Origin: Ichthyophis bannanicus
Lineage: Eukaryota > Chordata > Amphibia > Gymnophiona > Ichthyophiidae
DNA: 64,000 nt
Direction: 5' to 3'
Assembly (NCBI GenBank): GCA_033557465.1
Contig: CM066033.1
Location: 590,704,438-590,768,437 of the forward strand
The notes below the pieces were generated by a model that saw only the letters and a list, made by a program, of their open reading frames with translations, made no database searches and had not been told where the DNA came from. Shown one piece after another: positions 61,577 through 64,000 of this stretch (positions are counted from its first letter, which is position 1; each line of letters opens with the position of its first letter). A program made the position numbers and the translations under genes.

Positions 61577-62430
61577 CTACATCCCGAGAATATTACAGAA
61601 TACTGCCTGGCTAAATACACTGTCCCTGTGGGACTCGCTCTCCAGGCAGTAGTGAGCTGCGAACGTATGAATTGAAGACCATGTGGCAGCCTTGCAGATC
61701 TCCATCACCGGCACTGAGCAGAGGTTGGTCACTGACATAGCCATCACCCTCAAGCGATGCGCTATGATTCGGTGCTCAAGGAAGAGGCCAGCTCGCTCAT
61801 AGGCAAGGGCAATACAGTCCGCCACCCAAGTGAACAGAGTTTGCTTAGTCACAGGGAGCCCCAGTCTGTTGGGGTCATAAGATACAAAAAGCTGAGGAGC
61901 TTTGCGATGGGCCTGGGCCTGCTGTAAGTAGAAAGACAGGGCCCATTTGCAATCCAGCATATGAAATATTAGTTCCTTCCTCCTGGCGTGAGGCCGCAGG
62001 AAGAAGGTGGGGAGGACCACCTCTTGGCCGAGGTGGAAAGGTGATACCACCTTCAGGAGGAGTTTGGGGTGTAAGCAGAGCACTACCCTGTTCTTATAAA
62101 ACCTTGTATATGGTGGATCCACCACCAGGGCCTGGAGTTCACTCACTCTTCGAGCGGATGTGAGGGTCAACAGAAAGGCCATTTTCCAGGACAGGTACCA
62201 TAGGTGGCTAAGGGCTCGAATGGTGGTCTGGTGAGCTGTGAGAGCACCACACTGAGGTCCCACTCTGAGGCCAGAGAGGGGGCATGGATAACAGGAGGCC
62301 CCAGAGGAACCTGGAGACCAGGGGCTGGCCAGAGAGGGGTTTTCCCTCGCTCAGATGCGCCCTCACTGGGTTAGATTTTAGCCCGGTGTGTGACAGGTGC
62401 AGAGGTAGATATTTGAGCACTAATTGCACA
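61577..62430 (-). pseudogene. DIRS-6 tyrosine recombinase (nearly intact)
   Basis: A 228-codon frame (61,577-62,263) holds the whole catalytic domain. It has 'LTSARRVSELQALVVDPPYT' (first Arg), 'LGLPVTKQTLFTWVADCIAL', 'IIAHRLRVMAMSVTNL' (HxxR), and 'AATWSSIHTFAAHYCLESES' (terminal Tyr). It inserts circular cDNA. The N-terminal part is in another frame (62,208-62,429: 'VLKYLPLHLSHTGLKSNPV'). All four catalytic residues are visible, so only the frameshift near 62,230 breaks it. Confidence 0.75.
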
Positions 62431-62697
62431 TGGCAGGAGAAGGGGTTCTCCCTTCTTTCCGCACACCAGGCAGAGAACCTTCTCTACTTAAGGGCTTTCA
62501 GGAGGCTAGTAGGATCTCGACTTCTCTCACAAGATTGAAGAGGGCCAATGCTACCCTTTCAGCAGCCACACTGTTAGTGTTAGAGACCCCAAATTGGGAT
62601 GCAGGAGGGAGCCCCCCTCCTGAGACAGGAAGTACAGGGCTCAGCCCAGCAGGACTGGGAGTGCCACCAACAGGGAGAGCAGTAGTGGAAACCAGGG

Positions 62698-63301
62698 CTA
62701 CCTGGGGGCAATTTGTATAACTGATGCCCTCTCACTCTGGACCTTGAAGAGGGTCCTGGTGATCAGGGGGGTTGGTGGGAACGCACAGAATAAGCCCTCG
62801 GACCACGAGATCAGGAAGGCATCTGCCGCTACTCTTTCTGGGTGCAGTTGGCATGAGCAGAAGCGAAACAGTTGCGTATTGTCCAGAGAAGCAAACAGAT
62901 CCATCATGGGCCTGCCCCAGTGGTGGAATAGCCTCTTGGCCATTATGGGCTTCAGGTGCCACTCGTGCGGCTGAAGGACACTGCTTAACCTGTCTGCTAC
63001 GCAGATGTCCTGGCCCAGGAGGTAGACTGCTCGCAAGAGCATGCTGTTGCGAGCTGCAAAGGAGAGGAGGGCCACTGCCTCCTAGCAGAGAGAGTACAAA
63101 ACTGTGCCCCCCTGTTTGTTGATATAGAACATCGTGATTTGATTGTCCATCTGGATCAGTATGGACCGGTGACGCAGGTGGTGGCGGAATGCTCATAAGG
63201 CTAGAAAGATCGCCCTGAGCTCCAGGAGACTGATCTGTAGGAGCAACTCCTCCTGGGACGAGCTGCCTTGTGTGCAGAGGTCTCCACAATGCGCCTCCCA
63301 A
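62698..63301 (-). pseudogene. DIRS-6 RNase H and methyltransferase-like segment
   Basis: Frame 62,698-63,075: 'LLRAVYLLGQDICVADRLSS' (RNase H last Asp), then 'GLFCAFPPTPLITRTLFKVQ' and 'RASVIQIAP' (Dam-like block). The first RNase H box is in the RT frame near 63,320 ('LTTDASLLGWEAHCGDL'), and 'LELRAIFLAL' lies near 63,205. Frame changes near 63,080 and 63,200. Confidence 0.65.
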
Positions 63302-63999
63302 CCTAGGAGAGAGGCATCCGTGGTCAGGGTTCTCGGAGGAGTGGGTGCTTGGGAGGGCGGATGTTTTGCCACTAGTTGAGGGATTCCGCCAGTTGGCAGG
63401 TAACCCTGACCACTGTCCATTGGCCTGCCCATGGCTTGGGTCCCTGTGAGTGGAGGCATCACTGGGCTGTTTGCATGTGCAAGCGGGTTGAGAGCGTTAC
63501 GTGGACTGTAAAGGCCATATGGCCCAGTAGGTGGAGGAGGAGACGAACTGGCACTGACCAGCGATGTTGTACCTCTCCTGCCAGTTGTCTGAAGCGTTCT
63601 GCCCTCTCTCTGGGGAGGACCCCTTGACTTGCAGTGTGTCGAGCTGAGCACTATGAACTCCAGATTTTGGGCTGGAGAGAGGTGGGATTTGGGGTAGTTG
63701 ATGATGAACCCCAGGTGCTGCAGAAGGAGGGATGCACGCTCTGCCACCTGACTGGCCTCTAAGGCTGTGCTGCCCCTGATTAGCCAGTCATCTAAGTAGG
63801 GGAAGACGAAGGCCCCTTGCAGACGCAGGTGGGCGGCCACCACAGCCAGGCATTTGGTAAAGACCCTTGGCGAGGAGGCCAGGCCAAAGGGTAGTACCCT
63901 GTACTGGTAATGCTCTCCTCCTAAACAAACCTTAGGTACTGCCTGTGGGAGGGGTGGATTAGTATGCGTGTATCCGTATCCTTTAGATCCAAGGAGCAC
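63193..63999 (-). pseudogene. DIRS-6 reverse transcriptase C-terminal part
   Basis: 268-codon frame entering from the window end. It has 'YQYRVLPFGLASSPRVFTKC', 'GAFVFPYLDDWLIRGSTALE' with an intact YLDD active site, 'LGFIINYPKSHLSPAQNLEF' and 'LTTDASLLGWEAHCGDL', the start of RNase H. Unlike DIRS-1 and DIRS-4, the catalytic Asp pair is intact. The upstream DLxDAY motif appears as 'GSKGYGYTHTNPP' and is degraded. Confidence 0.7.
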
Positions 64000-64000
64000 A

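Larger units (their letters stand above)
61061..64000 (-). mobile_element. DIRS-6: DIRS element inserted in DIRS-5, runs off the window
   Basis: Left end starts aagcatactcattcacctg. The ICR at about 61,327-61,405 includes 'cctattacaggacagtaact' and 'atgttttctccagg'. YR, methyltransferase-like, RNase H and RT follow on the minus strand, all in better condition than in the other DIRS copies. The element continues past the window end, so the 5' part (Gag) is not visible. Confidence 0.8.

Overview
This window is vertebrate nuclear DNA made almost entirely of transposable elements. I found no host exon, tRNA, rRNA or CRISPR array. The mix of many DIRS-type tyrosine-recombinase retrotransposons, CR1, L2 and L1 LINEs, tRNA-derived SINEs with a MIR-like core, hAT DNA transposons and Ty3 (Gypsy) LTR elements suggests a large-genome amphibian. 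A caecilian is my guess; the species cannot be read from the sequence.

Layout. 1-4.7 kb: L2 tails and relics of L1 ORF1 and ORF2. 4.7-16.65 kb: a DIRS element (DIRS-1, minus) inserted in an L1 endonuclease. It carries a CR1 (7.3-9.0 kb), a short L2 tail, and a long L2 (about 10.8-15.9 kb) preceded by five 150-bp tandem monomers. 16.66-19.5 kb: rest of the split L1 and a 5'-truncated L1 with a target-site duplication. 19.55-26.84 kb: a second, deleted DIRS (DIRS-2) holding a SINE and a solo Ty3 LTR. 26.84-32.6 kb: L2, DIRS and CR1 fragments. 32.6-40.4 kb: plus-strand DIRS-4, interrupted by a CR1 and a 2.3-kb hAT element filled with minisatellite. 40.4-47.9 kb: CR1 (minus) split by a Ty3 element (Ty3-B). 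47.9-50.1 kb: CR1 and L2 fragments. 50.14-56.86 kb: an intact-looking Ty3 element (Ty3-A). 57-64 kb: hAT MITE, SINE, DIRS-5 and DIRS-6, the last inside DIRS-5.

The most interesting system is the Ty3 family (Ty3-A, Ty3-B and the solo LTR). Ty3-A encodes Gag, protease, dUTPase, reverse transcriptase and RNase H in one frame. No integrase follows. The frame crosses the polypurine tract and enters the 3' LTR exactly at its first base, continuing 349 codons. The other two LTRs, clearly diverged from Ty3-A, also stay open in that same phase from their first base (285 and 323 codons) and end in a similar acidic motif. The C-terminus of the polyprotein therefore appears to be encoded by the LTR itself. 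All three insertions have 4-bp target-site duplications (GGGC, CATC, ACTG), and both internal regions carry a predicted 133-nt leader intron just before the Gag start codon.

The elements form a readable insertion history: L1 before DIRS-1 before CR1 and L2; CR1 before Ty3-B; DIRS-2 before the solo LTR; DIRS-4 before hAT and CR1; DIRS-5 before DIRS-6. Ty3-A, with LTRs that look identical by eye, is probably among the youngest. All family assignments are by eye from motifs; no database search was possible.
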